DNA of 64,000 bases. It comes from Candidatus Thalassarchaeum betae. GTDB lineage: Archaea > Thermoplasmatota > Poseidoniia > Poseidoniales > Thalassarchaeaceae. The DNA is taken from assembly GCA_022448665.1 (NCBI GenBank), contig JAKUUO010000003.1, positions 68,561 to 132,560 of the forward strand, written 5' to 3'. A model generated the notes under the pieces. The model made no database searches, was not told the DNA's origin, and was given only the letters and a program-made list of their open reading frames with translations. The position numbers were made by a program, and so were the translations under genes. Positions 1-9,132 of this stretch are shown here, in pieces (the stretch's first letter is position 1; every line of letters starts with the position of its first letter).

Positions 1-2186
1 CGGACCGACTCGAGGCCGCTGGTGAGCATCGCTTCCATGCGACCGTAGTACTGCATCATCTCATCGGTCACGGTTGGGCGTACGCGCTCGATTGCCTGCT
101 CGAAGTGCTTCTTCGAGACTGTCTTTCGCTCAGCCCTCATCGCTATCAAAGCGGCCTCGCGACAGATGGCTTCGATGTCGGCACCGGTGTAATTCTGCAG
201 ACTCGAAGCGAGGTCATTGAGCTTGAACCTGCCAAGCGGCATGTCCGCGGTGTGAATCTTGAGGATCTCTTTCATCGCGGCGGCGTCGGGCGGTGGGATG
301 TGCAGGACGCGCTCGAACCTGCCGCTCCGCAGGAGCGCCGGGTCGATCATCTCGGGACGGTTGGTCGCGGCGACCACGATGACGCCTTCCATGCCCTCGA
401 CGCCGTCCATGCTGCTCAGTAGTTGGTTCACGACGCGGTTCATGACGTCGGAGCCGTCACCTGAAGCGGTTCGACGCGTGCCTGCAATGCTCTCGAACTC
501 GTCGAGGAAGACGATGGAGGGGCTGGACTGCTTGGCCTTCTTGAAAACCTCGCGGATGGCCTTCTCCGACTCACCTACCCACTTGGAGATTAATTCCGGT
601 CCTTTGATGGTGATGAAATTAGCCTTGGCCTCGTTGGCTATCGCCTTGGCGATCAGGGTCTTGCCGGTCCCGGGGGCTCCGAACAGGAGGATTCCTCTCG
701 GGGGGCTGATTCCGAAGTGCTCGAACAATTCAGGTTTGGTCAGAGGCCACTCGATGCTTTCCTTGAGCCTCTCCTTGACCTCTTCCAGACCACCGACCTC
801 GTCCCAAGAGACCTCGGGGACCTCGAGATAGATCTCGCGCAGAGCGCTCGGCTCGATCTCCTTGATGGCCTGACGGAAGTCAGACATGGTGACCTCCATC
901 TTCTCGAGCACCTCTGGAGGAATGTGCTCCTCGTCGAGGTCAATCTCAGGGAGGTATCGGCGCAGGGCCTTCATCGCCGACTCGCGGACCAGGGCCGAGA
1001 TGTCGGCGCCGACGAAGCCGTACGAGTTATCGAGCAGCCAGTCGATGTCGAAGTCGTCGCTAATCGGCATGCCACGGGTGTGGATATTGATGATCTCTTC
1101 GCGGCCGTTCTTGTCGGGCACGCCGATCTCCAGCTCACGATCAAAGCGGCCGGGTCGGCGCAGAGCCGGATCGATGGCGTCACGGCGGTTGGTTGCGCCG
1201 ATCACGACGACGTTGTCGCGTCCCTCCATGCCATCGAGAAGAGTCAGGAGCTGTGCTACGACCCGGCGCTCGACCTCACCGGTGACGTCCTCGCGCTTGG
1301 GCGCGATACTGTCGAGCTCGTCAATGAAGATGATCGCTGGGGCGTTGGCAGCGGCCTCGTCGAAAATCTCGCGGAGCTGCTTCTCGCTCTCCCCGTAGTA
1401 CTTCGAGATAATCTCCGGGCCGTTGATTGAAGTGAAGTGGGCTTTCGTCTCTGAGGCGACAGCCTTGGCGATTAGGGTCTTGCCGGTCCCGGGTGGGCCG
1501 TGGAGCAGTACGCCCCTCGGAGGGTCGATTCCGAGACGCCTGAACAGGATGGGGTGCTTCAGCGGGAGTTCAATCATCTCACGAACCTTCGCCAGTGCCT
1601 CCCCCAAGCCACCGATGTCCTCGTAGGAGATGGTCTGGATTTGTCCCGCTTCTTCCTCGTCTACGGCATCCTCCTTGATGATGATCTCAGTGTCCGGCAG
1701 GACCTGGACGATGCCTTTCGGATTGGTCGAGACGATTGCGAACGGGAGGGCCTCGGCGAACAGAGTCATGCCGGGGATGAAGATGCGGTCACCGGCGACC
1801 ACTGGTCGCTTGTTGAGGCCGCGTCGGGCGAAGCCCTCGATGCCCGGTCCGAAGCGGACCTTCTGCTGCTTCGCCATCACAGGGCTGAGCACCAGACGCT
1901 CGCACGGTTGGGTCTCGACCTTGGTGATGGTGACGCGGTCACCGAGGCTCACGCCTGCGTTTTTTCGGATTATTCCGTCAATTCTGATAACTCCTAGGTT
2001 TGCATCCTCGGGTCGGCAGCGCCAGACGATGGCGGCGGTGCTCTGTTCGCCCGCGATCTCGACTATGTCGCCGGGTTTGAGATTGAGCTCGTTGTCGAAA
2101 GGAACACGCGCTCGGCCGTGTCCTACGTCGCTTGGGATGGCCTTCGCCACCCTGAGAGTCAAGGATTCTGACGAGTCTTCTGACAC
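1..2186 (-). CDS. cdc48: CDC48/p97-type AAA+ ATPase (C-terminus cut by window edge)
   Basis: Tandem AAA+ unfoldase that extracts and unfolds proteins, in archaea probably feeding the proteasome. About 728 codons are visible. The N-terminal region looks like the CDC48 double-psi barrel domain. Walker A of D1 (GPPGTGKT) is near residues 230-237 with DEXX box [10 protein letters not shown]; Walker A of D2 (GAPGTGKT) is near 503-510 with [10 protein letters not shown]. This spacing matches the family (p97: about 245 and 518). The D1 second region of homology reads [20 protein letters not shown]. Start is GTG 2186, chosen because AGGAG lies 9 nt upstream; no ATG fits. It is divergent from the aldehyde dehydrogenase. 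The gene runs off base 1, so the last residues and any C-terminal partner-binding tail are not visible. Confidence 0.95.
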   Translation of the reverse strand, partial: MSEDSSESLTLRVAKAIPSDVGHGRARVPFDNELNLKPGDIVEIAGEQSTAAIVWRCRPEDANLGVIRIDGIIRKNAGVSLGDRVTITKVETQPCERLVLSPVMAKQQKVRFGPGIEGFARRGLNKRPVVAGDRIFIPGMTLFAEALPFAIVSTNPKGIVQVLPDTEIIIKEDAVDEEEAGQIQTISYEDIGGLGEALAKVREMIELPLKHPILFRRLGIDPPRGVLLHGPPGTGKTLIAKAVASETKAHFTSINGPEIISKYYGESEKQLREIFDEAAANAPAIIFIDELDSIAPKREDVTGEVERRVVAQLLTLLDGMEGRDNVVVIGATNRRDAIDPALRRPGRFDRELEIGVPDKNGREEIINIHTRGMPISDDFDIDWLLDNSYGFVGADISALVRESAMKALRRYLPEIDLDEEHIPPEVLEKMEVTMSDFRQAIKEIEPSALREIYLEVPEVSWDEVGGLEEVKERLKESIEWPLTKPELFEHFGISPPRGILLFGAPGTGKTLIAKAIANEAKANFITIKGPELISKWVGESEKAIREVFKKAKQSSPSIVFLDEFESIAGTRRTASGDGSDVMNRVVNQLLSSMDGVEGMEGVIVVAATNRPEMIDPALLRSGRFERVLHIPPPDAAAMKEILKIHTADMPLGRFKLNDLASSLQNYTGADIEAICREAALIAMRAERKTVSKKHFEQAIERVRPTVTDEMMQYYGRMEAMLTSGLESV

Positions 2187-2330
2187 AACGGCACGCTCCT
2201 AACAGATACCCTTCGTTCATGAGGCTAGTTAAACCTACCAACAAAGAGGTGTCCCTTTGGCTCAAACGGTTATCGGAACAATGGGGCCCGGTGAGTAGGA
2301 TTCATGGCGTAAGTGCGATTCGCGGGAGAC

Positions 2331-3959
2331 ATGACCCATGTGCTCGAGACTGGATTCGAAGTTATGGAGAGCGCCAATCCAAACGGGAGCCCGAAGGTTC
2401 GCGGTTACAACATCGTCAACGGGCAGTTGACTCTGGCCAAGGACGGAGGGACATTCGAGAGCCGCAACCCGGCTTGGCTAGACGACTGCCTCGGCGAGTT
2501 CCCACTCTCCGAAAAAGAGGATGTTCACGATGCCTTGAGTGCAGCAAAGGCGGCCTTCCCTGGCTGGGCTGCAACGCCCGCTCCCACGCGCGGTCAGGTC
2601 ATAGGAAACATGGGTCGCCTGCTGATGGAATACAAGGATGACATCGTTCGAGTCGAGACTCGCGAAATCGGCAAGACGCTCAATGAGAGCGCGGGGTCGG
2701 TCCAAGAGGCCATCGACACCTGCCTGTTCTTCCAGTCCGAGGGCCGCCGGCTGTACGGTCAGACGGTCAACTCCGAACTGCCTGACAAGGAGCTCTTCAC
2801 CTACCGCCGACCCCTGGGGGTCTGCGGCATCATCAACGCCTGTAACTTCCCAGCCGCAGTGCCGTTCTGGAAGATGATTCCCGCCATCATGTGCGGCAAC
2901 ACATGCGTCTGGAAGTCGCCGCAGGACGCGCCTCTGCTATCCTTCATGCTCACGCGCATAATGCACGAGGCGGGTCTGCCTGATGGAGTCATCAACCTCG
3001 TTCACGGAAAGGGCAGAGGTGCCGGTCAGAGCCTGGTCGATGCTGTCGACGAGGGCATGGTCAACAAGATCAGTTTCACTGGCTCGACCGCAGTGGGCAA
3101 GATGATCGGCGAGATCTGCGGTCGTAACCTAGTCTCCTGCTCGCTAGAACTCGGCGGCAAGAATCCTCTCGTCGTGATGCCATCAGCCAACCTTGACAAC
3201 GCAGTGGAAGGAGCCTACTGGGCCGGCTTCGGCACAGCGGGTCAGCGCTGCACTTCCCTAGGCAATCTCATCATCCACGAAGACATCTACGACGAATTCA
3301 TGTCGAAGTTCATGGCTAAAGTGGAGTCGACGAGCGTCGGCGACTCGATGCGTCACGACGATATCCTGTACGGGCCCATGCTGTCGGAGAAGTACGCCAA
3401 GGACTTCCTGAGCGATCTCGGGATGTGCGAGTCCAGTGGTGCGACCAAACTCTGGGGCGAGGGCATAATTACGAACGAAAACAAGCCGATTAACTTCGTC
3501 GGAGACGCCTCCGAGGGGGTCTACATGTGGCCTCACGTATATGCCGATGTGACTGAGGACATGGAGTGCTTCCACGAGGAAATCTTCGGACCCGCGGTGA
3601 CTGTTGTGAAGGCGAAGGATTTCGACCACGCGCTCCACCTTGCCAACGCCTCCCCCTACGGTCTATCCAGCGCCTGCTACACCAATGACAGGCTCGAGGC
3701 ATACCGATTCAAGACCGGTATCAAGGCTGGGATGACTGGTATTAACAACTCCACCACCGGAGCTGAGGCCCACCTTCCGTTCGGTGGCGTCAAGGGCAGC
3801 GGCAACGGCACCCGCGAGTCGGGAATCTGGGTCATCGAAGCCTACTCTTACTGGCACGCTGTCAACGACGAACTCTCCGGCAAGCTGCAACTGGCTCAGA
3901 TGGACGTCGACGAGGTCCATGTCGAGGAAGCCGACGCCGACTACGCCGGCCTAGCTTAG
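2331..3959 (+). CDS. NAD(P)-dependent aldehyde dehydrogenase
   Basis: Soluble aldehyde dehydrogenase, 542 residues, oxidising an aldehyde to its acid. Visible motifs: SFTGSTAVGK (cofactor-binding glycine motif), LELGGKNP containing the general-base glutamate, GTAGQRCTSL containing the nucleophilic cysteine, and EEIFGPAVTV near the C-terminus. The GTAGQRCT form resembles the ALDH7 group (aminoadipate semialdehyde dehydrogenase), but the substrate cannot be read from sequence. Start ATG 2331 is preferred over GTG 2313. There is a roughly 40-residue acidic tail after the catalytic domain. The 144-bp divergent gap to cdc48 must hold both promoters; I see no convincing TATA box. The gene ends in an overlap with a small gene on the other strand. 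Confidence 0.92.
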   Translation: MTHVLETGFEVMESANPNGSPKVRGYNIVNGQLTLAKDGGTFESRNPAWLDDCLGEFPLSEKEDVHDALSAAKAAFPGWAATPAPTRGQVIGNMGRLLMEYKDDIVRVETREIGKTLNESAGSVQEAIDTCLFFQSEGRRLYGQTVNSELPDKELFTYRRPLGVCGIINACNFPAAVPFWKMIPAIMCGNTCVWKSPQDAPLLSFMLTRIMHEAGLPDGVINLVHGKGRGAGQSLVDAVDEGMVNKISFTGSTAVGKMIGEICGRNLVSCSLELGGKNPLVVMPSANLDNAVEGAYWAGFGTAGQRCTSLGNLIIHEDIYDEFMSKFMAKVESTSVGDSMRHDDILYGPMLSEKYAKDFLSDLGMCESSGATKLWGEGIITNENKPINFVGDASEGVYMWPHVYADVTEDMECFHEEIFGPAVTVVKAKDFDHALHLANASPYGLSSACYTNDRLEAYRFKTGIKAGMTGINNSTTGAEAHLPFGGVKGSGNGTRESGIWVIEAYSYWHAVNDELSGKLQLAQMDVDEVHVEEADADYAGLA

Positions 3960-4066
3960 AGTAGTGGCTCGCCGCACTCGGGACACGGCAGGCCAGGCAG
4001 CCACGCCCCGGGCATGTGACCGCAGTTGGGGCAGATCGAGGATTCGATGTCCTCCCCCAGCATCAT
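3956..4066 (-). CDS. 36-residue double-CPxCG zinc microprotein
   Basis: A 36-codon frame starting ATG 4066 (or 4063) contains CPNCG near residues 12-16 and CPECG near residues 28-32, separated by a short Pro/Gly-rich linker, and ends in EPLL. Four cysteines in two CPxCG knuckles are expected to bind one zinc. Small CPxCG zinc-finger proteins are known to be common in archaea, for example in haloarchaea. Its TAA overlaps the TAG of the aldehyde dehydrogenase by two bases on the opposite strand. No clear ribosome binding site is visible, so leaderless translation is possible. In-frame GTG codons upstream could extend it. The paired knuckles are unlikely to arise by chance, but expression is unproven. 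Confidence 0.55.
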   Translation of the reverse strand: MMLGEDIESSICPNCGHMPGAWLPGLPCPECGEPLL

Positions 4067-4108
4067 CGGGCCAGTGAAGGGGGTACGCCTTGAACCTTGC
4101 ACCACGGT

Positions 4109-4127
4109 TGAGTCCCAAGGGGACTCA
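4109..4127 (+). repeat. Stem-loop upstream of sdhC (8-bp stem, AAG loop)
   Basis: Perfect inverted repeat TGAGTCCC / GGGACTCA with a 3-nt AAG loop. It lies in the gap between two plus-strand genes, 52 nt before the chosen sdhC start. It shares the GTCCC-N3-GGGAC core with the stem-loops at 43070 and 60044. No T-run follows it, so it does not look like an intrinsic terminator. Confidence 0.7.
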
Positions 4128-4179
4128 TGCAATCCCTTATGGGGCTATGACTGCGCGATGCGGGCATCAGGGATGGACC

Positions 4180-5040
4180 ATGAGCGAGGGCATCAAACTC
4201 CCGCTCCCGATGAAGAAGGGCTTCGGTGCCACCGACAGGGTCGATGACTGGTGGAAGGGCCCGACGGCAATGGCGGCCTACCTCGGGATCATGATCATAT
4301 ACGGCACCTGGCGCGGATTCATGGAGGCTGACTTCTGGATCTTCGAGGAGTTCGGCAGGAGTGCGGGCAACCAAACAATGGCCATAGAGAGTGAGGGTAG
4401 TCACGTTCTAAGTCCGCTGTTCAGCCCGCTCATTTACCCAAATGAGAACTCCTGGGTTCCTCAGCGGTTGTGGTGGATGAGTCCGGCGATGTTCATTCTG
4501 ATCTTCCCCGCTGGCTTCAGGGGAACATGCTACTACTACCGCAAGGCGTACTATCGCGCCTTCATGCAGCAGCCCACCGGTTGCGCGGTCTCCAAGCCGT
4601 GGAACGAGTACAGCGGCGAGACCGGGCTGCTGCTCGTCCAGAACCTGCATCGCTACTTCCTCTACGCCGCGTTGGCATACCTGCCGATACTGTCGTACGA
4701 CGTCTGGATGTCGGTCAACTTCCACGACCCGGTGAGTCATGCTCACTCATACGGGGTCTCGGTGGGCTCCTTGGTCCTAGCTGTCAACGTCATTGCCCTA
4801 GCCGGCTACACCTTCGGTTGCCATGCCTTCCGACATCTGGTCGGAGGGGGGGCTGATCTCTGGACGAGAGGTTCCAGGCCCATACTGAGATACCGGATGT
4901 GGAGAGTGTCGACGTGGTTCAACGAGTACCACAAGGAATGGGCCCTCTATTCTCTGTTCATCGTCATGTTCGCTGACTTGTACATCTACGCCTGCACCAT
5001 GGGCTGGTGGACAGAGATCATCCTGTGGGGTGGTGTCTGA
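4180..5040 (+). CDS. sdhC: Succinate dehydrogenase membrane anchor subunit
   Basis: Integral membrane subunit (286 residues) that carries electrons from the SdhB iron-sulfur clusters to quinone. About five hydrophobic helices are visible. Histidines inside or beside helices (NLHRYF, GCHAFRHL, NEYHKEW) are candidate heme ligands, as in single-anchor, five-helix di-heme SDH/FRD enzymes. ATG 4180 (MSEGIKLPLP) is preferred over the longer TTG frame at 4090. First gene of sdhCAB; its TGA overlaps the ATG of sdhA by one base, indicating translational coupling. Only one anchor gene is present. The assignment rests on topology and context, because anchor sequences diverge strongly. Confidence 0.85.
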   Translation: MSEGIKLPLPMKKGFGATDRVDDWWKGPTAMAAYLGIMIIYGTWRGFMEADFWIFEEFGRSAGNQTMAIESEGSHVLSPLFSPLIYPNENSWVPQRLWWMSPAMFILIFPAGFRGTCYYYRKAYYRAFMQQPTGCAVSKPWNEYSGETGLLLVQNLHRYFLYAALAYLPILSYDVWMSVNFHDPVSHAHSYGVSVGSLVLAVNVIALAGYTFGCHAFRHLVGGGADLWTRGSRPILRYRMWRVSTWFNEYHKEWALYSLFIVMFADLYIYACTMGWWTEIILWGGV

Positions 5041-6869
5041 TGGAAGACATCGTGATGCATGAGCATGACGTTGTCGTCATCGGCGCTGGGGGAGCTGGGC
5101 TGCGGGCCGCTATCGAGGCCAGCGCAGCGGGAGTCAGCGTGGCCATGATCTGTAAGTCGATGCTGGGCAAGGCCCACACTGTGATGGCCGAGGGCGGCGC
5201 TGCCGCGGCCCTCGCCAACAAGGACCACCGGGACTCGTGGCAGACCCATTTCCGTGACACCATGAAGGGAGGCAAGTACCTCGGAGACTGGCGGATGGCG
5301 CAGATCCATGCCCAGCAGGCGCCTGACAGGATTCGCGAGCTCGAACAGTGGGGCGCTGTCTTCGACAGGACGCCGGAGGGGCTGACCAGCCAGCGCAACT
5401 TCGGCGGGCACACCTATCCGAGGCTGGCGCACATCGGCGATGCCACCGGCCTCGAGCTCATTCGAACGCTGCAGCAGAGAGGGATCCACATGGGGATGGA
5501 CGTGTTCATGGAATTCACCGTGCGCAGGTTGTTCGAGAACGATGGTCGCATCTCCGGATGCTTCGCGTACGATCGCAACGACGGTTCACTACATGTCTTC
5601 AAGGCCAAGACGATTATTCTCGCAACCGGGGGAATCACGCGCTGCTGGGAGGTCTGCTCGGGCTCGTGGGAATACACAGGCGAGGGTCACGCTCTGGCAT
5701 ACTGGGCTGGGGCCGAGATGGGCGATATGGAGTTCGTCCAGTTCCATCCCACCGGCATGATCTGGCCCCCCTCAGTCAAGGGCATACTGGTCACCGAGGG
5801 AGTTCGTGGGGAAGGCGGTGTACTGCGAAACTCCGAGGGTGTGCGTTTCATGTTCGACCACATCCCTGAGATGTACGCAGACGAGTTCGCCGACACCGAG
5901 GAGGAGGCGCTCGCTTGGGTCGACGAGGTCATCTCCGGTAAGCTCGCTACGCATCGCAGGCCTCCCGAGCTGCTGACCCGCGACGTGGTTGCCAAGGCGA
6001 TCAACAGCGAGCGTGATGAGGGGAGGGCGTCCGAGCACGGCGGCGTCTACCTCGACATCTCCTGGCGCGATCCAGAGCAGATCATGAAGAAGCTCCCTGG
6101 GATGCATCACCAATTCAAGGAACTCGCTGCAGTGGACATCACCAAGCAGCCAATGGAGGTCGGGCCAACAGCCCACTACGTGATGGGTGGCGTCAAGGTC
6201 GACCCCTACACCCAGGAGACCTCGGTGCCCGGCCTGTATGCCGCCGGAGAAGTGGCAACCGGCCTGCACGGAGCCAATCGACTGGGTGGCAACTCCCTGT
6301 CCGACCTCATAGTGTTCGGCAAGATTGCTGGTGAGCAGGCCGCCGAGGCGGCCAAACTGATTAGTCACTTCACTGACGTAGACCAGTCCGAGGTCGACCA
6401 TGTCGTGGCAGAAACTCTAGAGCCCTTGAGCCGCGAAGGCGGCGAGAACCCGGCCAAGGTCGTCAGCGACCTGCGCCAGATGATGCAGCAGAAGGCCGGC
6501 ATCATCAGGACCGGGAATCTGCTTCTGGAGGCCATTGCAGACCTAGACTCGCTGGAAGAGCGCGCTGCCGCCACGTCCCCGGGCGGAGGAAGGACGTACA
6601 ACCCGGGTTGGCATCAGGCGCTCGAGTTGAGCGCGATGATCGAAGTCAGTCGGATGTGCGCTCTCGCTGCTCACAGGCGCGAGGAGAGCCGTGGCGCGCA
6701 CACCCGCGACGATTTCCCCGAGACGGACCACTACCACTGGGGCAAGGTCACCAGCGTGATCTCGATGAGTGAGGACGGCTCTATGGGCCTCGGCTACGCT
6801 TCTTACCCTACGATATCGGAGGAGCTCAGGTCGCTGCTGGACGCCGATGACCTGCATGAGGAGGTATGA
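5040..6869 (+). CDS. sdhA: Succinate dehydrogenase / fumarate reductase flavoprotein subunit
   Basis: Catalytic subunit (609 residues) interconverting succinate and fumarate. Motifs in order: dinucleotide fold VVIGAGGAGLRAA at residues 12-24; KAHTVMAEGG with His46 placed as the covalent-FAD histidine (FrdA His45 equivalent); HPTGMIWP and EGVRGEGG of the dicarboxylate site; HYVMGGVKV; and HGANRLGGNSLSD near the flavin. Length is normal for the family. Start ATG 5040 overlaps the sdhC stop; ATG 5055 is a less likely alternative. The direction of catalysis cannot be read from sequence, but the nearby complex I operon favours respiratory succinate oxidation. Confidence 0.96.
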   Translation: MEDIVMHEHDVVVIGAGGAGLRAAIEASAAGVSVAMICKSMLGKAHTVMAEGGAAAALANKDHRDSWQTHFRDTMKGGKYLGDWRMAQIHAQQAPDRIRELEQWGAVFDRTPEGLTSQRNFGGHTYPRLAHIGDATGLELIRTLQQRGIHMGMDVFMEFTVRRLFENDGRISGCFAYDRNDGSLHVFKAKTIILATGGITRCWEVCSGSWEYTGEGHALAYWAGAEMGDMEFVQFHPTGMIWPPSVKGILVTEGVRGEGGVLRNSEGVRFMFDHIPEMYADEFADTEEEALAWVDEVISGKLATHRRPPELLTRDVVAKAINSERDEGRASEHGGVYLDISWRDPEQIMKKLPGMHHQFKELAAVDITKQPMEVGPTAHYVMGGVKVDPYTQETSVPGLYAAGEVATGLHGANRLGGNSLSDLIVFGKIAGEQAAEAAKLISHFTDVDQSEVDHVVAETLEPLSREGGENPAKVVSDLRQMMQQKAGIIRTGNLLLEAIADLDSLEERAAATSPGGGRTYNPGWHQALELSAMIEVSRMCALAAHRREESRGAHTRDDFPETDHYHWGKVTSVISMSEDGSMGLGYASYPTISEELRSLLDADDLHEEV

Positions 6870-6871
6870 GT

Positions 6872-7636
6872 ATGAGTAACGAGGTCACGTTCAGGGTGTT
6901 CAGGGGGGAGTCAGATGCCGACGGCGACCCATTCGGACGGATGGTCGATTACACCGTCGAGATGGACGAGGGCATGGTGGTGCTGGACGTCATTCACCGG
7001 ATACAGGCCGAGCAGTCCCCGGACCTTGCATGCCGCTGGAACTGCAAGGCGGGCAAGTGCGGCTCGTGCAGCGCTGAGGTCAATGGCAAGCCGAAGTTGA
7101 TGTGCATGACCAGGGTGGAAGACGTCCTCGAGGAGACCCCAGATGGCGAGCCTGTCCTGATCAAGCCGATGCAGGCATTCCCGCTGACTAAGGACTTGGT
7201 GACTGACAATTCTTGGGCATACGAGATGGACAAGCGCATCGAGCCGATCAGCGGCCACGAGGAACCCGACTGGGAGTTTCACCAAGAGGAGGCTGAGCGG
7301 CTGCAGGAGTTCCGCTCCTGCATCGAATGCATGCTCTGCGTAAACACCTGCCATGTTCTGCGCGAGCACCAGAAGTTCGACGAGTTCGCCGGCCCGCGCT
7401 TCTTCGTCCGACTCGCCAATCTCGAGATGCACCCGCTGGACACCGTGAGCCGAATTCCTGAGATCAAGGATGACTTCGGCATCGGCTACTGCAACATCAC
7501 CAAGTGCTGCACCGAGGTATGTCCTGCAGGCATCAACATCACAGACAACGCGATCATCCCTCTCAAGGAGCGAGTGGTGACCGAATACTACGACCCGCTG
7601 GCCATGCTGGCGCGCAAACTAGGCTTGCGTGGATGA
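6872..7636 (+). CDS. sdhB: Succinate dehydrogenase / fumarate reductase iron-sulfur subunit
   Basis: Electron-transfer subunit (254 residues) linking the flavin to the membrane anchor. The N-terminal plant-type [2Fe-2S] domain shows CRWNCKAGKCGSC; the C-terminal domain has CIECMLCVNTC and CNITKCCTEVCP, as expected for the [4Fe-4S] and third clusters. Two in-frame ATGs exist (6866, 6872). The strong ribosome site AGGAGGT at 6859-6865 abuts the first but is spaced 6 nt from the second, so ATG 6872 is chosen. It is the last gene of sdhCAB and is followed by a 95-bp gap before the convergent MC1 gene. Confidence 0.95.
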   Translation: MSNEVTFRVFRGESDADGDPFGRMVDYTVEMDEGMVVLDVIHRIQAEQSPDLACRWNCKAGKCGSCSAEVNGKPKLMCMTRVEDVLEETPDGEPVLIKPMQAFPLTKDLVTDNSWAYEMDKRIEPISGHEEPDWEFHQEEAERLQEFRSCIECMLCVNTCHVLREHQKFDEFAGPRFFVRLANLEMHPLDTVSRIPEIKDDFGIGYCNITKCCTEVCPAGINITDNAIIPLKERVVTEYYDPLAMLARKLGLRG

Positions 7637-7657
7637 GGGAGCGTCCAGACTCCGAAT

Positions 7658-7673
7658 CGTATACCAGTATACG
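7658..7673. repeat. Inverted repeat downstream of sdhB
   Basis: CGTATA / TATACG with CCAG between, 21 nt after the sdhB stop, in the only sizeable convergent gap of the window. It could act as a 3-prime end structure for the sdh transcript. It is AT-centred and lacks the GC-rich stem of the tandem-junction hairpins. The rest of the 95-bp gap shows nothing else. Confidence 0.4.
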
Positions 7674-7731
7674 CTACGCCACTCTCAGGGGCAATCCGTA
7701 CTAACGATCACAGGAAAAGTGCACCGAGCGC

Positions 7732-7995
7732 TTAGAGGCGCTTGGTTCCACTCTTCTTGACGTTCGCCTTCTTGATCTTAGCCGGTAGCCATGCAGGCCC
7801 ATTCTTGGGCTTGTTCACCATCTCAGTCCAGCCACTGAAGCAGTGGACCTTGTTAGTCCCGCGCTCCCTCAGCTCAATGTTGGTGTGTCCTCGCGTGGCC
7901 GCCTTGAGGGCTGCACCGCGGGGCTGTTTGCTCACAAACACCTGTGTGGTGTCGCTACCGCCTTCCATCAGTACGAAGTATTTCTTTCCAGACAT
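7732..7995 (-). CDS. Non-histone chromosomal protein MC1
   Basis: Small basic DNA-binding and DNA-bending protein of 87 residues, the usual MC1 length. Recognised from the family pattern: KKYFVLMEGG, then VFVSKQPRGAALKAATRG, then IELRERGTNKVHCFSGW and PKNGPAWLPAKI, closely paralleling the methanogen and haloarchaeal MC1 layout, with a lysine-rich tail. It compacts or bends chromosomal DNA as a monomer. Start ATG 7995 has a strong GGAGG 9 nt upstream, consistent with high expression. No histone gene is present in this window, but that says nothing about the rest of the genome. Confidence 0.92.
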   Translation of the reverse strand: MSGKKYFVLMEGGSDTTQVFVSKQPRGAALKAATRGHTNIELRERGTNKVHCFSGWTEMVNKPKNGPAWLPAKIKKANVKKSGTKRL

Positions 7996-8079
7996 GAAGC
8001 AATTCCTCCGTCTCGGCGGCTTTCAGAAGAGATAATGAAGTTATGGGCGGAGAAACGCTATACTGCGCCTCTATGAAGG

Positions 8080-8095
8080 GGTTTTTGAAAAAACC
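8080..8095 (-). terminator. Possible T-rich terminator after the RAM-domain gene
   Basis: On the minus strand GGTTTTTTCAAAAACC forms a 7-bp AT-rich hairpin and includes a run of six T, between the RAM gene stop and the MC1 leader. Archaeal termination uses T-runs, so this fits a terminator. It differs in composition from the GC-rich junction hairpins. Confidence 0.45.
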
Positions 8096-8110
8096 GAAGG
8101 GGCTGAAATC

Positions 8111-8344
8111 TCAGATTTCCGCGCAAGCCAGTGTCTTCGTGTTCACTATACCAGGTATCGAACGGATGGATTCGACGACATTTCGTGCTATGTCGCCCAT
8201 ACTGTCGCCCTCAACCTTGACTATGAGATCGTAATCACCGAAGAGAAGATTCGAGTCGGTGACGCATGCAAGGTCGGAAGCCGCCTGATGCACGCTGGAT
8301 TCCGAGCCTGGCTCAACGTTAATCAGCACATATCCCACCGACAT
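8111..8344 (-). CDS. Stand-alone Lrp/AsnC effector (RAM) domain protein
   Basis: 77 residues matching only the C-terminal ligand-sensing and oligomerisation half of Lrp/AsnC regulators: VGYVLINVEPG, then LLFGDYDLIVKVEG, then IRSIPGIVNTKTL. There is no helix-turn-helix. Such RAM proteins bind amino acids or associate with full-length Lrp proteins, altering their regulation. ATG 8344 is chosen; a TTG at 8374 would add ten polar residues without extending the domain. It is divergent from the macrodomain gene and upstream of MC1 on the same strand. The target is unknown. Confidence 0.85.
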   Translation of the reverse strand: MSVGYVLINVEPGSESSVHQAASDLACVTDSNLLFGDYDLIVKVEGDSMGDIARNVVESIRSIPGIVNTKTLACAEI

Positions 8345-8446
8345 GTCCGAATCTGAGTAGTCATCCCGAATCAAGGTTGCCTATTCGGAAATCTACTGGA
8401 ATCCCTACGATGAATAGATATCCGATGGCCCCTCCTTGGGAGACGT

Positions 8447-9088
8447 ATGGCAGAGGTAGTCATCGTCAGAGAATGTCTTCATGGCCAGGTCAGAGTCTTG
8501 TTCGGTGATCTGCCCCGCGTAGAGGGCGACATCATGGTCGTCCCTGCCAACAACAGACTAGCCGGCAGGGAGGGTCTGGATGAGAAGATGCAACAAGCCG
8601 CGGGACCCGAGCTCAGAGAGTTCTGCGCCGGTATCGCAAGAGAGCGTCGCAAGTCGAACCTCCAGCCATGCGGCGTCGGCGAGGCTGTGACCACTCCTCC
8701 GTTCAACCTGCCAGCGAAGCACCTCGTACATGTGGTCGGACCGGATTGCAGGAGGCCGACTCAGGACACATTCAGGCGTGAGATGCTGAAGAAGTCGTAC
8801 ATGGCTCTGTTCGCCGAGGTCGAGAAACTCAAGCCCCGCGAAACCCTAGTCACTCCGCCCCTCGGAATGGATGTCTTCGCATATCCTCACAGAGAAGGAG
8901 CGCGAATGACAATGGAAATTATTCTCGAGTGGATGGATAACGAGGAAGACCCTGGGGTTGACATGGTGCTAATTGTCACCAACGAGAATAACTTCCTCAC
9001 CAACATGAAGACGGTCTACCGTGAAAGTGAGGACCGTTTTCCGGGGGTCGACAGGACGCGTGAATACCGAAAGGGCAAGTTCGAGTGA
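8447..9088 (+). CDS. Macrodomain (ADP-ribose-binding) protein
   Basis: 213 residues with the macrodomain layout: GDIMVVPANNRLAGREGLDEKMQQAAG early, GVGEAVTTPPFNLPAKHLVHVVGP in the middle, then LVTPPLGMDVFAYP and VLIVTNE, corresponding to the loops that hold ADP-ribose. Family members bind or hydrolyse ADP-ribose derivatives such as O-acetyl-ADP-ribose or mono-ADP-ribosylated protein. The exact substrate is not readable. Start ATG 8447 is preceded by GGGAG. It lies 44 bp before the Hjc-like gene on the same strand, so a DNA-damage link is possible but only inferred. Confidence 0.82.
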   Translation: MAEVVIVRECLHGQVRVLFGDLPRVEGDIMVVPANNRLAGREGLDEKMQQAAGPELREFCAGIARERRKSNLQPCGVGEAVTTPPFNLPAKHLVHVVGPDCRRPTQDTFRREMLKKSYMALFAEVEKLKPRETLVTPPLGMDVFAYPHREGARMTMEIILEWMDNEEDPGVDMVLIVTNENNFLTNMKTVYRESEDRFPGVDRTREYRKGKFE

Positions 9089-9132
9089 TTCCCGACCAAT
9101 GTTCTCAAGAACCCTGAGAATGCGATAGCACC

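Noticed and set aside
2219..2641. 140-codon plus-strand frame before and into the aldehyde dehydrogenase
   Set aside because: Most of it overlaps the real dehydrogenase frame; the unique N-terminal 30 codons are in the shared promoter gap and match nothing.
9099..9117. TTCTCA/TGAGAA repeat before the resolvase gene
   Set aside because: 6-bp stem with 7-nt loop, AT-rich, unlike the junction family; could be chance.
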